A DNA stretch of 64,000 bases, taken from NCBI GenBank assembly GCA_020634455.1, contig JACKBQ010000001.1, positions 1,674,001 to 1,738,000 on the forward strand, read 5' to 3'. Each line of letters begins with the position of its first letter. Positions within the stretch are counted from its first letter, which is position 1. The position numbers and the translations under genes were made by a program. Shown here piece after piece: positions 1 through 8,593 of the stretch. The notes below the pieces were generated by a model. It made no database searches. It saw only the letters and a list, made by a program, of their open reading frames with translations, and was not told the origin of the DNA. This stretch comes from Ardenticatenaceae bacterium (GTDB lineage Bacteria > Chloroflexota > Anaerolineae > Promineifilales > Promineifilaceae).

Positions 1-663
1 GCCATTGTGCGGGGCAAGCTGCGGCTGTTCAGCTTGAATAATGAAGTGACTGAAGGGGCGATGGTGAAAGACGGCCGTATCCTCATCCGCAATGGGGCCG
101 AAAAAGAGATTTGCCGGGTGGAAGATGTGCAGCTGCGTGGCCGCCACAATCTGCTCAACGTGCTGGCCGCCACCACCCTGGCCGACTCGGCAGGCATTCC
201 CACTGAGGCAATTGCCCAGGCAATCCGCACCTTCACGGGCGTGGAGCACCGGCTGGAGTTGGTGCGCAGTCGGCGCGGTGTGGACTGGATCAACGACTCC
301 ATCGCCACCGCCCCGGAGCGGGCCATGGCCGCCCTGAACGCCTTCCGCGAGCCAATCATTTTGCTGGCTGGCGGCAAAGACAAGGCGATGCAGTGGGATG
401 TGTGGGCAGAAAAAGTGACGCAGCGGGTGAAAACGGCCGTTCTCTTTGGCGAACTGGCTGACCTGCTGGCTGAAAAATTAACAGAACAGAACCATCCCGA
501 CTTCCACAAGGTGAACACAGTGGCAGAAGCGGTGGAAATGGCGGCGGGAACGGCCGTTTCTGGCGATATCGTCCTGCTTTCCCCCGGCGGCACCAGCTAC
601 GACGCCTTCCAGGATTTTGAAGAGCGCGGGCGGTTGTTCCGGCAATTAGTGAACGAGTTATAA
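1..663 (+). CDS. murD: MurD, UDP-N-acetylmuramoylalanine--D-glutamate ligase (3' part)
   Basis: This is the C-terminal part of the cytoplasmic Mur ligase that adds D-glutamate to UDP-MurNAc-L-Ala. The frame is open from the window edge, so the N-terminal UDP-binding domain and P-loop lie outside. Visible Mur-ligase blocks are the substrate-domain motif GRHNLLNVLAA, the GVEHRLE hinge motif, NDSIATAPE at the start of the C-terminal domain, LLAGGKDK, and LSPGGTSYDAF near the end followed by the usual F..RG..F. The family normally has NDSKAT and LSPACAS at two of these places, so an Ile replaces a usually conserved Lys. It heads a co-directional mur-fts run. Identity is secure from motifs and gene order. 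Confidence 0.93.
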   Translation, partial: AIVRGKLRLFSLNNEVTEGAMVKDGRILIRNGAEKEICRVEDVQLRGRHNLLNVLAATTLADSAGIPTEAIAQAIRTFTGVEHRLELVRSRRGVDWINDSIATAPERAMAALNAFREPIILLAGGKDKAMQWDVWAEKVTQRVKTAVLFGELADLLAEKLTEQNHPDFHKVNTVAEAVEMAAGTAVSGDIVLLSPGGTSYDAFQDFEERGRLFRQLVNEL

Positions 664-670
664 GTGAAAA

Positions 671-718
671 GTAATTGAGTAATTGGTAATTGGGTAATTA
701 CTCAATTACTTAATTACC
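671..718. repeat. Intergenic inverted repeat, AATTAC family
   Basis: An AT-rich element between murD and ftsW is built from short slipped copies of GTAATTG on the left and CAATTAC on the right, so that it folds back on itself. The same family occurs near 6304-6360 and, degenerate, at 15386-15420. It contains no ribosome-binding site and argues against the ATG at 721 as the ftsW start. Confidence 0.75.
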
Positions 719-744
719 TAATGACATATCCGACAGGATTTTCT

Positions 745-1971
745 ATGACCACAGTAAACGTCGTCCGAAAAAGAAGTGTTCGCGTGAACCCGGTGTTGCG
801 CTTCCGGTTTGATTACTGGCTGCTGCTCTCTATCGCCGGGATGCTGGTGTTGGGCATGCTGATGGTGTACAGCACCACCTTTGATTACGGCCTGCGCTTC
901 CAAGACGACGCCACATTTTACTTTCGGCGGCAGTTTTTGGCATTGGGATTGGGGCTGGTGGGCATCGTCGGCGTGATGCAGTTTGATTACCACATTTTGC
1001 GCCGCTTTTCGGTGCCATTTCTGGGTCTGACAATGGCAGGGTTGCTGTTTGTGCTGTTCTTTACGGCCGTTTCCGACCTCGGCGCGCAGCGTGGTTTATA
1101 CAACGACTCTTACCAGCCTTCCGAAATTGCCAAACTGGCGATGATTGTTTACATTGCGCATTGGCTTTCCAGCAAGGGCGACCGCATCAAGTTGCTCACC
1201 TACGGCCTGCTGCCCTTCTCCATCATTGTCGGCGTCGTTTGTGCGCTCATCGTGCGCCAGCCAGATTTGGGCACAACCGCCCTCATTGCCCTGGTCAGTT
1301 TTACCCTCTTTTTTGTGGCCGGGGCAGATTGGCGACAGTTCACCGTGGCGGGTTTGCTTGGCGGCGCTGTTTTTCTGGTGTTGATCAACACTTTGCCCCA
1401 CGCACAAGCCCGCATGGACGCCTACACCCAGGCGCTGGCGGACCCGGCGCAGGCGAGCTGGCACGTACAGCAGTCGCTGATTGCTCTGGGGCGCGGCGGC
1501 ATTTTCGGCGTAGGGCTGGGCGAAAGCACCCAGAAGTTTGGGCCACTGCCTTTTGCCCACACCGACGGCGTATTTGCCATTTTGGGTGAAGAGCTGGGTC
1601 TGGCGGGCACGCTGCTGGTGATTGCCCTGCTGGGGCTGTTTGTGTGGCGAGGGTTGCGTACGGCCGTTCGCGCCCGCGACAGCTTTGGTTCTTTATTGGC
1701 CCTGGGCGTCACCTGCTGGATTGTGTACCAATCGTTTATCAACATTGCGGTTATCACATCAATCATTCCCTTTACCGGTATTCCCCTGCCCTTCATGAGC
1801 TATGGCGGCACCTCGCTGACCATCTCCATGGTAGGGGCAGGCGTTTTGCTTAACGTGTCGCGCGATTCGGCCCTGCAAAAACGGCCGCAAACCAGCGACA
1901 CCAGCGAGCGACCAACCACAACCACTAATGTTCGGCGGAGCAAACGGCCGTCGGCGACGGACAAATTCTAA
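745..1971 (+). CDS. ftsW: FtsW, septal peptidoglycan glycosyltransferase (SEDS family)
   Basis: A polytopic SEDS protein of about 408 residues that polymerises lipid II at the division septum with a partner class b PBP. It has about ten hydrophobic segments, the central QPDLGTT block (conserved Asp), and the C-terminal IPLPFMSYGGTSL signature. I prefer the ATG at 745, which has AGGA upstream. The in-frame ATG at 721 lies in the intergenic repeat without a Shine-Dalgarno sequence. The C-terminal tail is basic and Thr/Arg rich. Position between murD and murG is the classical division-cluster place and separates it from the second SEDS gene at 41253 (rodA). Confidence 0.93.
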   Translation: MTTVNVVRKRSVRVNPVLRFRFDYWLLLSIAGMLVLGMLMVYSTTFDYGLRFQDDATFYFRRQFLALGLGLVGIVGVMQFDYHILRRFSVPFLGLTMAGLLFVLFFTAVSDLGAQRGLYNDSYQPSEIAKLAMIVYIAHWLSSKGDRIKLLTYGLLPFSIIVGVVCALIVRQPDLGTTALIALVSFTLFFVAGADWRQFTVAGLLGGAVFLVLINTLPHAQARMDAYTQALADPAQASWHVQQSLIALGRGGIFGVGLGESTQKFGPLPFAHTDGVFAILGEELGLAGTLLVIALLGLFVWRGLRTAVRARDSFGSLLALGVTCWIVYQSFINIAVITSIIPFTGIPLPFMSYGGTSLTISMVGAGVLLNVSRDSALQKRPQTSDTSERPTTTTNVRRSKRPSATDKF

Positions 1972-1980
1972 AGTTACCAA

Positions 1981-2033
1981 ATGCGACGCACTTGTTCTTG
2001 TCAGAACATGCTCATTAAATAAGTGCGTCGCAT
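1981..2033. repeat. Perfect 13-bp inverted repeat between ftsW and murG
   Basis: ATGCGACGCACTT at 1981-1993 is exactly complementary to AAGTGCGTCGCAT at 2021-2033, with a 27-nt loop. There is no T-tract, so it is not an obvious terminator. It lies 17 nt before the murG start and could affect mRNA stability or translation of murG. Confidence 0.8.
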
Positions 2034-2050
2034 CTTTAAGGTTTTTGATT

Positions 2051-3169
2051 ATGCGCGTACTCATTTGCGCTGGCGGCACTGGTGGTGGTATCTACCCCGC
2101 TTTAGCCGCCGTCACCGCACTACGCAACAGAGGTCTCGCCACAGAAAATATTCTCTGGGTGGGCACACAGGGTGAAATGGAACAAACCTTGGTTCCGCGA
2201 GCAGGCATACGGCTAGAAACCATCGTCGGTGGGGCGATTGCGGGCGTGCCACTGCACCGCAAGCTGATCAACGGCAGCAAACTGCTGTTCAGCATTGGCA
2301 AGGCGCTGCAAATTGTGCGCCGCTTCCGCCCCAACGTCATGTTCATGACCGGCGGCTACATGGCGTTCCCGTTTACGCTCGCCTGTCGCTGGCTGGGCGT
2401 GCCCATCGCCATCTATTTGCCCGATGTGGAACCAGGACAGTCAATCCAGTTTTCGCTGCGCTATGCGCACAAAGTGGGTGCCACCACCGACGGTTCCGCC
2501 CAATTTGTGCCCGCCGACAAGCTGGTCGTCACCGGCTACCCGGTGCGCCCGGAACTGCGCGAAATGGCCAATCTGAGCCGGGAAGAAGCGCTGGCGGCGT
2601 TTGACCTGCAACCGGGACGCTCCACCCTGATGGTATTCGGTGGCAGTCGTGGAGCGCAGGCGATCAATCGGGCGCTGATGAACATTTTGCCTGAACTGCT
2701 ATCAACGATTCAGATTATTCACATCAGCGGCACGTTTACCTGGGATGAGGTGGACACAAACGCCAAAAAATTGCCGAAAGCGCTGCGTGACTTTTATCGG
2801 CCGTACCCATACCTGCACGAGCAGATGGGACACGCTTTTCGCGCCGCCGATTTGGTGGTGGCTCGCGCCGGAGCCAGCATGTTAGGCGAGAGTCCCGCCT
2901 TCAGCCTGCCGTCGGTATTGGTGCCGCTGGCCTGGGCCTGGCGCTATCAAAAGGTAAATGCGGATTATTTGTGTGAGCGAGGAACGGCCGTACAGCTCAC
3001 TGATGAAACATTAGACGAAAAACTCCTGCCAACTATCCAAACGCTAATGGCAGACCCGGACAAATTGGCCCAAATGCGCCAGGCAGCACGTGATCTAGAC
3101 GTTCCCAACGGTGCAGAGAACCTGGCGGCACTCATTGAATCAGTGGCCAAAACCGGCGGGAAGGAGTGA
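2051..3169 (+). CDS. murG: MurG, lipid II synthase (GlcNAc transferase)
   Basis: A GT28 glycosyltransferase of 372 residues that transfers GlcNAc from UDP-GlcNAc to lipid I on the inner face of the membrane. The N-terminus MRVLICAGGTGGGIYPALA carries the MurG G-loop. The family consensus is GGTGGH, and here the His is Gly. The second loop FGGSRGAQAIN and the acceptor/UDP region VARAGASMLGESPAFSLPSVLVPL are present. The open frame extends upstream to 1928, but the motif begins directly at the ATG at 2051, so that is the start. It follows ftsW as in other division clusters. Confidence 0.93.
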   Translation: MRVLICAGGTGGGIYPALAAVTALRNRGLATENILWVGTQGEMEQTLVPRAGIRLETIVGGAIAGVPLHRKLINGSKLLFSIGKALQIVRRFRPNVMFMTGGYMAFPFTLACRWLGVPIAIYLPDVEPGQSIQFSLRYAHKVGATTDGSAQFVPADKLVVTGYPVRPELREMANLSREEALAAFDLQPGRSTLMVFGGSRGAQAINRALMNILPELLSTIQIIHISGTFTWDEVDTNAKKLPKALRDFYRPYPYLHEQMGHAFRAADLVVARAGASMLGESPAFSLPSVLVPLAWAWRYQKVNADYLCERGTAVQLTDETLDEKLLPTIQTLMADPDKLAQMRQAARDLDVPNGAENLAALIESVAKTGGKE

Positions 3170-3173
3170 GAGA

Positions 3174-3752
3174 ATGCTAAGTCTGGGGACACTTTTTTGG
3201 TTAATGATTCTATTTTTTGCCATCATAGGCTCGCTGCGCGGCTGGACACGTGAGGTGATTGCCACGTCGGGGCTTATTTTGTCGCTGTTTGCCATCAATC
3301 AATTTGGCAACCTTTTCTTGGGCATCGCTCCCACCACCGGCACGGTGCCACCGGAACGGCAGCGCTTTTACTATCTGGCGGTTTTGCATCTGATGATTGC
3401 CTTTTTTAGTTACCAAGGGCCTGCTTTCGCGGGGAATCGCTTTGGCGAGAGGCTGCGGGTGCGAGACACGTTTCAGGACAAGCTGCTGGGGTTAATTGTC
3501 GGCGCATTGAACGGCTATTTGATTGTCGGCTCGCTCTGGTCATTTTTGGAGTACCGGATTCAGGAACCAGGCAATTGGGTGCAACTGCCCGCAAACGAAT
3601 TCTATCCCTTTGCCCAAGAAATCCTGACACGCCCCAATCCGTTGGGCGAACTGGGAACCTTGATGGGACGGCTCCCGCTACCGTTGCTGGAACCGTATTT
3701 GCCGTTTTTGGTGGTCATTGTCTTTTTATTTGTGATTATTGTGATGATTTAA
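3174..3752 (+). CDS. CvpA-like integral membrane protein
   Basis: A protein of 192 residues starting at the ATG 4 nt after the murG stop, with GGAG upstream inside the murG end. It has an N-terminal hydrophobic helix followed by GSLRGWTREV, which matches the CvpA/colicin V production family pattern (G..RG...E), two further membrane segments, and a C-terminal hydrophobic tail ending at residue 192. The family is implicated in envelope stress and sometimes in cell division. Its role in this cluster is unknown, but translational coupling to murG suggests co-expression. Assignment rests on topology and the N-terminal motif. Confidence 0.6.
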   Translation: MLSLGTLFWLMILFFAIIGSLRGWTREVIATSGLILSLFAINQFGNLFLGIAPTTGTVPPERQRFYYLAVLHLMIAFFSYQGPAFAGNRFGERLRVRDTFQDKLLGLIVGALNGYLIVGSLWSFLEYRIQEPGNWVQLPANEFYPFAQEILTRPNPLGELGTLMGRLPLPLLEPYLPFLVVIVFLFVIIVMI

Positions 3753-3754
3753 AA

Positions 3755-3850
3755 ATCAGGAACACAGAGTTACACGGAGGAGCCACAGAGCTTCACAGAG
3801 AACATCTCTTTGTGTAACTCCATTTTCTCTGTGAAACTCTGTGTTCCTTA
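3755..3850. repeat. Intergenic inverted repeat, CACAGAG family
   Basis: Between the CvpA-like gene and murC, a run of ACACAGAGTTACAC / CACAGAGCTTCACAGAG is mirrored by TTGTGTAACTCC / CTCTGTGAAACTCTGTGT. The element folds into a long imperfect hairpin. Related CACAGAG elements occur at 50168, 58890 and 60722, with separated arms at 41052/41222. Confidence 0.75.
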
Positions 3851-3923
3851 AAATTGTTGCCCATTAGCAACGTATCCAGGCAGTAGGGAACTTAACGTTG
3901 TGATTCAGGATTTAATTTTAGAG

Positions 3924-5348
3924 ATGAGTGAAGAACCATTCACATTGAAACCAAATATGCACATTCATCTGATCGGCATTGGCGGGTCGGGGATTTCGGC
4001 GATTGCCAAAGTGCTGCTGGGGCGCGGCTTTACCGTTTCCGGGTCTGACATGGCGGCCAATGAGAGTACGGCCGTTCTCGCCAAAGAAGGCGCAACCGTC
4101 ACCCAGGGCCACAAAGCCGAGAACATCACCGGGGCTGAGCTGGTGGTCATCTCCTCCGCCATCCCGGAAAGCAACCCGGAGCTGCAAGCGGCGCGCGCGG
4201 CCAACATTCCGGTGATGAAACGGTCCCAATTTTTGGGGCACCTGATGGCCGACCGGATCGGCATCGCTGTGGCTGGCACGCACGGCAAAACAACCACCAC
4301 CGGTCTGATTGCCCACATCCTGATGGAAGCGGAGCTGGACCCGACGGTGATTGTGGGCGGCATTTTGCCTTCTTTGGATGGCAACGGCCGTTTCGGCGAA
4401 GGCGACTATTTTGTGGTCGAAGCCGACGAGTACGACAATATGTTCCTCGGCCTCAAGCCAGAAATGTCGGTCATCACCAACATCGAGCACGACCACCCGG
4501 ACATTTTCCCGGACGACGCCAGCTACCAGGCCGCTTTTGCCCAGTTTGCCGCCCTGCTGCCCGAAGGTGGCCATCTAGTGATGTGCGGGACCGATGCGGG
4601 AACGGCCGTCCTCCGTCAAAACCTCAGCCTGCCCGACGTGCAAATTAGCACCTACGCCATCGGCGTGGCCGAAGGCAAGCAGCCCAAGGCCGACTACCTG
4701 GCGCTCGATTTGCGCCCTAATCAGCTTGGCGGCACCGACTTTTTGGTAGAAACCGAAGGGCAAATGATTGGCCTGGCCCGTCTGCGGCTGCCCGGCGAGC
4801 ACAACGTGCTCAACGCGATGGCAGCCATCATCGTGGCCACCGATTTGGGTATTGATTTCAACGTGATTCGCGCCGCGCTGGGCAGCTTTAGCGGCGTCAA
4901 CCGGCGCTTTGAGCTGATTGGCGAGGTGGGCAACGTGACCATCATTGATGATTATGCCCACCACCCCACCGAAATCGAGGTGACGCTAAAAGCGGCGCGG
5001 CAGCGGTATCCCGGTCGCCGCCTGTGGGCGGTGTGGCAGCCGCACACCTTCAGCCGCACCAAGCTGCTGCTGGACAAATTCGCCACCTGCTTTGCCGAAG
5101 CGGACAAGGTGGTGGCGCTGGATATTTACAAAAGCCGGGAAACGGATTCGCTGGGGCTGGATACGGCCGTTGTCCTCCAAGCAATGAACCACCCGTCCGC
5201 CGTCCACATTCCCAACCTGGACGACGCGGCAAAATATATTTTGGACCGGGTACGGCCGTACGATGTGGTCTTAACGCTGGGCGCAGGCGACGGCAACAAA
5301 GTGGGCCAGCAAGTTTTAGAAGGCATTCAACTGTGGAGTGATGCATGA
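3924..5348 (+). CDS. murC: MurC, UDP-N-acetylmuramate--L-alanine ligase
   Basis: A cytoplasmic Mur ligase of 474 residues that adds L-Ala to UDP-MurNAc. It has the N-terminal IGIGGSGISAIA dinucleotide-type fold motif, the ATP P-loop AGTHGKTTTTG, EADEYDNMF, the ITNIEHDHPD block, LPGEHNVLNA and DDYAHHPTEIE typical of MurC. A GTG at 3900 is also in frame, and the ATG at 3924 begins the protein closer to the conserved block. The stop overlaps the murB start by four bases (ATGA), implying translational coupling. Confidence 0.94.
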   Translation: MSEEPFTLKPNMHIHLIGIGGSGISAIAKVLLGRGFTVSGSDMAANESTAVLAKEGATVTQGHKAENITGAELVVISSAIPESNPELQAARAANIPVMKRSQFLGHLMADRIGIAVAGTHGKTTTTGLIAHILMEAELDPTVIVGGILPSLDGNGRFGEGDYFVVEADEYDNMFLGLKPEMSVITNIEHDHPDIFPDDASYQAAFAQFAALLPEGGHLVMCGTDAGTAVLRQNLSLPDVQISTYAIGVAEGKQPKADYLALDLRPNQLGGTDFLVETEGQMIGLARLRLPGEHNVLNAMAAIIVATDLGIDFNVIRAALGSFSGVNRRFELIGEVGNVTIIDDYAHHPTEIEVTLKAARQRYPGRRLWAVWQPHTFSRTKLLLDKFATCFAEADKVVALDIYKSRETDSLGLDTAVVLQAMNHPSAVHIPNLDDAAKYILDRVRPYDVVLTLGAGDGNKVGQQVLEGIQLWSDA

Positions 5349-6301
5349 ACGTGAGAACCTCAATTCGGATTTCCGCCATTCAGGAGTTACAAGCAGCCTT
5401 TGAAGACCGGCTCAAGCTGGACGAACCGCTGGCGCGGTACACGTCGGCGCGTGTGGGAGGGCCGGCGCAGCTCTTTTTGGTGGTGAATACAGCGGCGGAG
5501 TTGGAAACGGCCGTTACCATTGCCTACGAAAAGCGCATCCCCTACGCCCTGCTCGGCGGCGGTTCCAACATTCTCGTCTCCGACTACGGCGTCGGCGGGC
5601 TGGTGATCATGAACAAGGCGCGGGCGATTAACTTCCGCCACACCGGGGCCAACGTCATCTGCACGGTAGAATCGGGCATGAATTTATCCTCGCTGGCGCG
5701 GCAGTGCATTGGCAAGGGGCTGGGTGGCCTGGAATGGGCCATCGGCGTGCCCGGCACGGTGGGCGGCGCGGTGGTGGGCAACTCCGGCGCGCACGGGTCG
5801 GACATGAACCACAATTTGCGAGCGGCCGTAATCTGGGAACCGGGTCGCGGCCAGCGCATCTACAGCAACAACGAGATGAACTACGCCTACCGCGATAGCG
5901 TGCTCAAGCAGGAGCAAGGGCGCGATTTGTCCCGCCGCGTGGTCCTCAGCGCGGAACTGGAGCTGACGCCCGAGCCGGTGGACGTGCTCATCGCCCGCGC
6001 CGATGGCTTTACGGCGCACCGCAAGCAAACCCAACCGGGCGGCGCAACGGTCGGCTCGATGTTCAAAAATCCAGAAAATTATTACGCGGGCTATCTGATT
6101 GATGCCGCCGGTTTGAAAGGATTTAGCGTCGGCGGCGCATCTATTTCAGAAAAACACGCCAACTTTTTTGTCAACGATGGCACCGCCACGGCCGAAGACA
6201 TCCGCGCCCTCATTGCCGAAGCGTGGAACAGCGTCCGCGAGCAGTTTGGCGTGGAGCTGGAATTGGAAGTGGAGTTGGTTGGTGATTGGGAGTTTGAATA
6301 A
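5345..6301 (+). CDS. murB: MurB, UDP-N-acetylenolpyruvoylglucosamine reductase
   Basis: An FAD-dependent reductase of 318 residues that makes UDP-MurNAc. The FAD-binding PCMH-type region shows LLGGGSNILVSDYG and GLEWAIGVPGTVGGAV, followed by NSGAHGSDM. The YRDS motif, GSMFKNPENYYAGYLID and SEKHANFFVN are the usual MurB catalytic and substrate blocks. The order and length fit the shorter class II (Bacillus-type) MurB. It overlaps murC by 4 nt. Confidence 0.94.
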   Translation: MNVRTSIRISAIQELQAAFEDRLKLDEPLARYTSARVGGPAQLFLVVNTAAELETAVTIAYEKRIPYALLGGGSNILVSDYGVGGLVIMNKARAINFRHTGANVICTVESGMNLSSLARQCIGKGLGGLEWAIGVPGTVGGAVVGNSGAHGSDMNHNLRAAVIWEPGRGQRIYSNNEMNYAYRDSVLKQEQGRDLSRRVVLSAELELTPEPVDVLIARADGFTAHRKQTQPGGATVGSMFKNPENYYAGYLIDAAGLKGFSVGGASISEKHANFFVNDGTATAEDIRALIAEAWNSVREQFGVELELEVELVGDWEFE

Positions 6302-6303
6302 TT

Positions 6304-6360
6304 TGGTAATTAGTAATTAAGTAATTTGGACAATTACCCAATTACTAATTACTCAATTAC
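6304..6360. repeat. Intergenic inverted repeat, AATTAC family
   Basis: The murB-ddl spacer consists almost entirely of GTAATTAGTAATTAAG on the left and complementary CAATTACTAATTACTCAATTAC on the right. It is a second copy of the 671-718 family, again ending just before a start codon (ddl ATG at 6370). Confidence 0.75.
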
Positions 6361-6369
6361 AGGTTTTTT

Positions 6370-7488
6370 ATGAGCGAAAACGGGAAACAAAAACTACGGG
6401 TCGGTGTGATTTTCGGCGGGCGGTCGGGTGAGCATGAGGTGTCGCTCAACTCGGCGCAGTCAGTGATGCGCGCGCTGAACCCGGACAAGTACGAAGTGAT
6501 TCCGATTGGCATTGATAAAAACGGCCGTTGGCTCACCGGTGATGTCATCGGCACTCTCACCGAAGGCAAGAGCAGCCAGCATGCCACCCTGCTGCCCGAT
6601 CCGCAAGCGACGGGCTTGATGCAGCTAAATGAGGGTGAAAATGTGGGGATTACGGCCGTTGCCCAACTCGATGTCATTTTTCCGGTGCTGCACGGCCCGT
6701 ATGGCGAAGATGGCACGGTTCAAGGCCTGCTGGAGCTGGCCAACCTGCCCTACGTCGGCGCAGGTGTGGTTGGTTCGGCCGTGGGCATGGACAAAGCGAT
6801 CTTCAAGCAGGTGATGACCGCCAGCGGACTGCCTGTGTTGCCCTGGCTGCTGGTGCAAAGTGGGGAATGGCGGAAACGGCCGTACAAAGTTATCGAGCAA
6901 ATCGAGGCGATTTTGGTTTATCCGGTTTTTACCAAGCCCGCCAATCTGGGTTCCAGCGTGGGCATCAGCAAATGCCGCAACCGGGAAGAGCTGCAAGCCG
7001 GTCTCGATGAGGCTGCCAGCTACGACCGGCGCATTGTCGTGGAGCAAGGCGTCAACGTGCGCGAGCTGGAAGTTTCTGTGCTGGGCAACGATGAACCGGT
7101 TGCCAGTGTCGTCGGCGAAGTGCGCCCGCTGCGTGATTTTTACGACTACGTCGCCAAATACGTCAGCGACGATTCCGAGCTGATCATTCCGGCCGATTTG
7201 ACCCAGGAGCAAAGTGACGATGTGCGCCGTTTAGCGGTCCAAGCTTACAGGGCGATTGATTGCGCGGGATTGGGTCGGGTAGATTTGCTGCTGGATGTGG
7301 ATAACGGCCGTCTCTACCTCAACGAAATCAACACCATTCCCGGCTTCACCCGCATTTCGATGTATCCCAAGCTGTGGGAAGCCACCGGTCTGCCCTACAG
7401 CCAGCTTTTAGACAAACTCATTGAACTGGCCATCGAGCGGCATGAAGAGAAAGAGTTGCTAAAAAAGAGTTTTGAATCAACAGATTAA
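6370..7488 (+). CDS. ddl: Ddl, D-alanine--D-alanine ligase
   Basis: An ATP-grasp ligase of 372 residues that forms the D-Ala-D-Ala dipeptide for the peptidoglycan stem. The N-terminus has VGVIFGGRSGEHEVS, then FPVLHGPYGEDGTVQG, the KPANLGSSVGISK ATP-binding strand, EVSVLGN, and the C-terminal NEINTIPGFTRISMYP Mg/ATP motif. The length is typical. It sits between murB and ftsQ, an order also known from other division clusters. Confidence 0.95.
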   Translation: MSENGKQKLRVGVIFGGRSGEHEVSLNSAQSVMRALNPDKYEVIPIGIDKNGRWLTGDVIGTLTEGKSSQHATLLPDPQATGLMQLNEGENVGITAVAQLDVIFPVLHGPYGEDGTVQGLLELANLPYVGAGVVGSAVGMDKAIFKQVMTASGLPVLPWLLVQSGEWRKRPYKVIEQIEAILVYPVFTKPANLGSSVGISKCRNREELQAGLDEAASYDRRIVVEQGVNVRELEVSVLGNDEPVASVVGEVRPLRDFYDYVAKYVSDDSELIIPADLTQEQSDDVRRLAVQAYRAIDCAGLGRVDLLLDVDNGRLYLNEINTIPGFTRISMYPKLWEATGLPYSQLLDKLIELAIERHEEKELLKKSFESTD

Positions 7489-7540
7489 CCAGATTAACCA
7501 GATTTTTTAATCCTTAAAATCTGCGAAATCTTTGATAAAA
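7483..7540. repeat. Intergenic repeat, AGATTAACC / AATCTG type
   Basis: Two tandem AGATTAACC units and AGATTTTTT are followed by AAAATCTGCGAAATCTTTGAT. The arms are partly complementary and resemble the ACACAGATT family at 16918 and 33780. The element overlaps the ddl stop and ends just before ftsQ. Confidence 0.5.
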
Positions 7541-7544
7541 GATT

Positions 7545-8468
7545 ATGAAACGACAAGAAACCCAGCCCAAACGCCTACGCAAACAGCCCAAGATGCGGCG
7601 CATGGATACGGCCGTCTCCATGCCGCGCCTGAGCGTGCCGAAAAAAGCGCGGCAGCGCCGTCGGCGCAACCAGGTGCGGGCGCGGGTGCCTATGGCCAGC
7701 CTGCGTCAAATCGTACTCTCCACCCGTTGGATTAGCCTGGGGCTGTTGGCGCTCTCCATTTACGCGCTCACGCTCATCGGCCTGGATGAGAACTTTTACC
7801 TGACGGCCATTCCAGTGGATGGCGTCGTCTCGGTTCCGGCCACCGAGGTGGTGCAGGCCAGCAATCTGGCCGGGTCGCACGTTTTCGCCGCCGATCCGGG
7901 CGCAGCAGCGCAGCAAATTATGGACAACGTCGAAGGCATCATTTCTGCTGAAGTGACGCTGAACTGGCCCAATCAGGTGCAAATCAGCGTCACCGAGGAT
8001 TCGCCAATCGCGATTTGGATTGAAGGCAGCAATCAATTTTGGGTGACGCGGAACGGCCGTCTCATTCCGGCACGGTCTGGTTCACTGGGCTTACTCATGA
8101 TTCAGTCCGAGGTGGAGATTCCGGCGGAACCCACACCAGTAGCCGCCGTTGAAACAGAAGATGGGGCAGAAACGGCCATAGCCACCCCCATCACCGCCAA
8201 TATGCGTTTTGTACCGCAAGATGTGCTGGCAGGCGCGCTCCAGCTCAAAGAACTGCGCCCCAACATCGAGCGGCTTTTCTACCGCCCTGGCAGCGGACTC
8301 AGTTATCAAGACGGCCGTGGCTGGCGCGTCTATTTCGGTACCGGCACAGATATGAGCCAGAAACTTGTTGTATATGAAACCATCGTAGAGGAAATGCTGG
8401 CACAAGGGCTAACGCCTCAGTATGTCAGCGTCAGCAACCAGGAAAAACCGTACTTCCTGGCGCAGTAA
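7545..8468 (+). CDS. ftsQ: FtsQ/DivIB, divisome POTRA protein
   Basis: A bitopic division protein of 307 residues. A very basic cytoplasmic tail (residues 1-60, many Arg/Lys/Gln) precedes one membrane helix at about 62-80. A POTRA-type domain follows at about 85-155 (the V.V.G pattern around IPVDGVVSVPATEV), and then a beta domain. A Thr/Glu/Ala-rich insert (residues about 190-220) lies in the extracytoplasmic part. Sequence conservation of FtsQ is low, and the assignment relies on topology, POTRA features and the position between ddl and ftsA. Confidence 0.82.
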   Translation: MKRQETQPKRLRKQPKMRRMDTAVSMPRLSVPKKARQRRRRNQVRARVPMASLRQIVLSTRWISLGLLALSIYALTLIGLDENFYLTAIPVDGVVSVPATEVVQASNLAGSHVFAADPGAAAQQIMDNVEGIISAEVTLNWPNQVQISVTEDSPIAIWIEGSNQFWVTRNGRLIPARSGSLGLLMIQSEVEIPAEPTPVAAVETEDGAETAIATPITANMRFVPQDVLAGALQLKELRPNIERLFYRPGSGLSYQDGRGWRVYFGTGTDMSQKLVVYETIVEEMLAQGLTPQYVSVSNQEKPYFLAQ

Positions 8469-8475
8469 ACAAACT

Positions 8476-8574
8476 GGAGATTTGAGGTCGCACAAAAATC
8501 TCCGTAATCGGTAAACGGTTATCGGTAATCGGGAAACAGCAAACCGATTACCGACCACTGATTACCGATTACCA
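8476..8574. repeat. Intergenic hairpin plus CGATTACCG-family inverted repeat
   Basis: GGAGATTT (8476-8483) pairs with AAATCTCC (8496-8503). It is followed by CCGTAATCGG/CGGTAATCGG copies that are complementary to CCGATTACCG/CTGATTACCG copies. The same family recurs at 9812, 22018 and 31602 and as half an element at 43711. Confidence 0.75.
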
Positions 8575-8593
8575 AAAAAGAGGGTATTGGGAT

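Noticed and set aside
721..744. ATG at 721 as the start of ftsW
   Set aside because: It lies at the end of an intergenic repeat without a Shine-Dalgarno sequence; the ATG at 745 has one.
3755..3850. CACAGAG repeat as a CRISPR-like or tandem array
   Set aside because: The units are short, irregular and arranged as two opposing arms; there are no unique spacers.
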